Made by a program: the position numbers and the translations under genes
Shown: piece after piece, positions 6,522-6,561 of the stretch
How the letters are laid out: each line of letters starts with the position of its first letter
Position numbering within the stretch: the stretch's first letter is position 1
Notes under the pieces: model-generated
What the model was told of the DNA's origin: nothing
The model's input: only the letters and a program-made list of their open reading frames with translations
The model's database searches: none
DNA from: CAXBID01 sp963975495
Lineage (GTDB): Bacteria > Bacteroidota > Bacteroidia > Flavobacteriales > Flavobacteriaceae
Direction: 5' to 3'
DNA: 6,561 nucleotides
NCBI GenBank assembly: GCA_963975495.1
Contig: CAXBID010000218.1
Coordinates: 1-6,561 of the forward strand

Positions 6522-6561
6522 GATAACAACTGGTTTTGTGGCATTATGCGTAGGGGAATTA
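6522..6561. repeat. Terminal inverted fold-back, right end (copy of 6201-6240)
   Basis: Read on the minus strand, these 40 bases equal plus-strand 6201-6240 exactly. Put another way, the plus strand here encodes DNNWFCGIMRRG, which the beta-helix gene encodes on the minus strand at 6240-6201. The match ends at 6521, which does not pair with 6241. The segment lies at the very end of the window and introduces two stops (6544-6546 and 6559-6561) into the beta-helix frame. It mirrors the left-end structure and is best read as a chimeric junction, not as native upstream sequence. Confidence 0.9.

Noticed and set aside
6201..6561. Natural inversion switch or hairpin controlling the beta-helix gene
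   Set aside because: Invertible elements use repeats flanking a promoter or alternative coding segment. Here one arm is internal coding sequence, the other stops exactly at the window end, and a matching structure occurs at the opposite end, which favours an artefact.

Overview
The window is a compact, AT-rich, single-direction gene block, with all genes on the minus strand. It looks like part of a uronic-acid polysaccharide utilisation region from a Bacteroidota bacterium, most likely a flavobacterium. The assignment rests on base composition, weak or absent Shine-Dalgarno signals, exported enzymes with short Sec signals (one apparently cut just before a Gln), and the combination of a heparinase II/III-type lyase, a sialate-O-acetylesterase-type esterase and a right-handed beta-helix protein with uronate catabolic enzymes. 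No rRNA, tRNA, SusC/SusD pair or regulator is present, so the taxonomy and the term PUL are inferences.

Layout in the direction of transcription (right to left): (1) 6521-5698, the C-terminal 273 residues of a beta-helix protein, a possible lyase or carbohydrate-binding enzyme; (2) 5513-3642, a secreted heparinase II/III-family protein; (3) 3496-1949, a secreted SGNH-type sialate O-acetylesterase-like enzyme; (4) 1914-1102, an SDR-type D-mannonate oxidoreductase (fructuronate reductase); (5) 1092 to about 42, D-mannonate dehydratase UxuA, with its C-terminus missing. Genes 3-5 are tightly packed (gaps of 34 and 9 bp). Genes 1-3 are separated by 184 bp (counted to the preferred start of gene 2) and 145 bp. 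No convincing promoter or terminator is visible. The longer gap contains an imperfect dyad.

Proposed joint function: the exported proteins cut and de-acetylate a uronate-containing, probably O-acetylated glycan in the periplasm or at the surface. In the cytoplasm, released D-glucuronate (as D-fructuronate) is reduced to D-mannonate and dehydrated to 2-keto-3-deoxy-D-gluconate. The isomerase, KDG kinase/aldolase and transporter are not in the window.

The most striking observation is at the two ends. Bases 1-41 are an exact reverse complement of 403-443, inside uxuA. Bases 6522-6561 are an exact reverse complement of 6201-6240, inside the beta-helix gene. Both terminal segments break a good reading frame. 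Two independent exact fold-backs of about 40 bp, one at each extremity, are best explained as amplification or assembly artefacts at the ends of a contig. The uxuA stop codon and the stops upstream of the beta-helix frame should therefore not be taken as biological. I found no convincing new biological system here.
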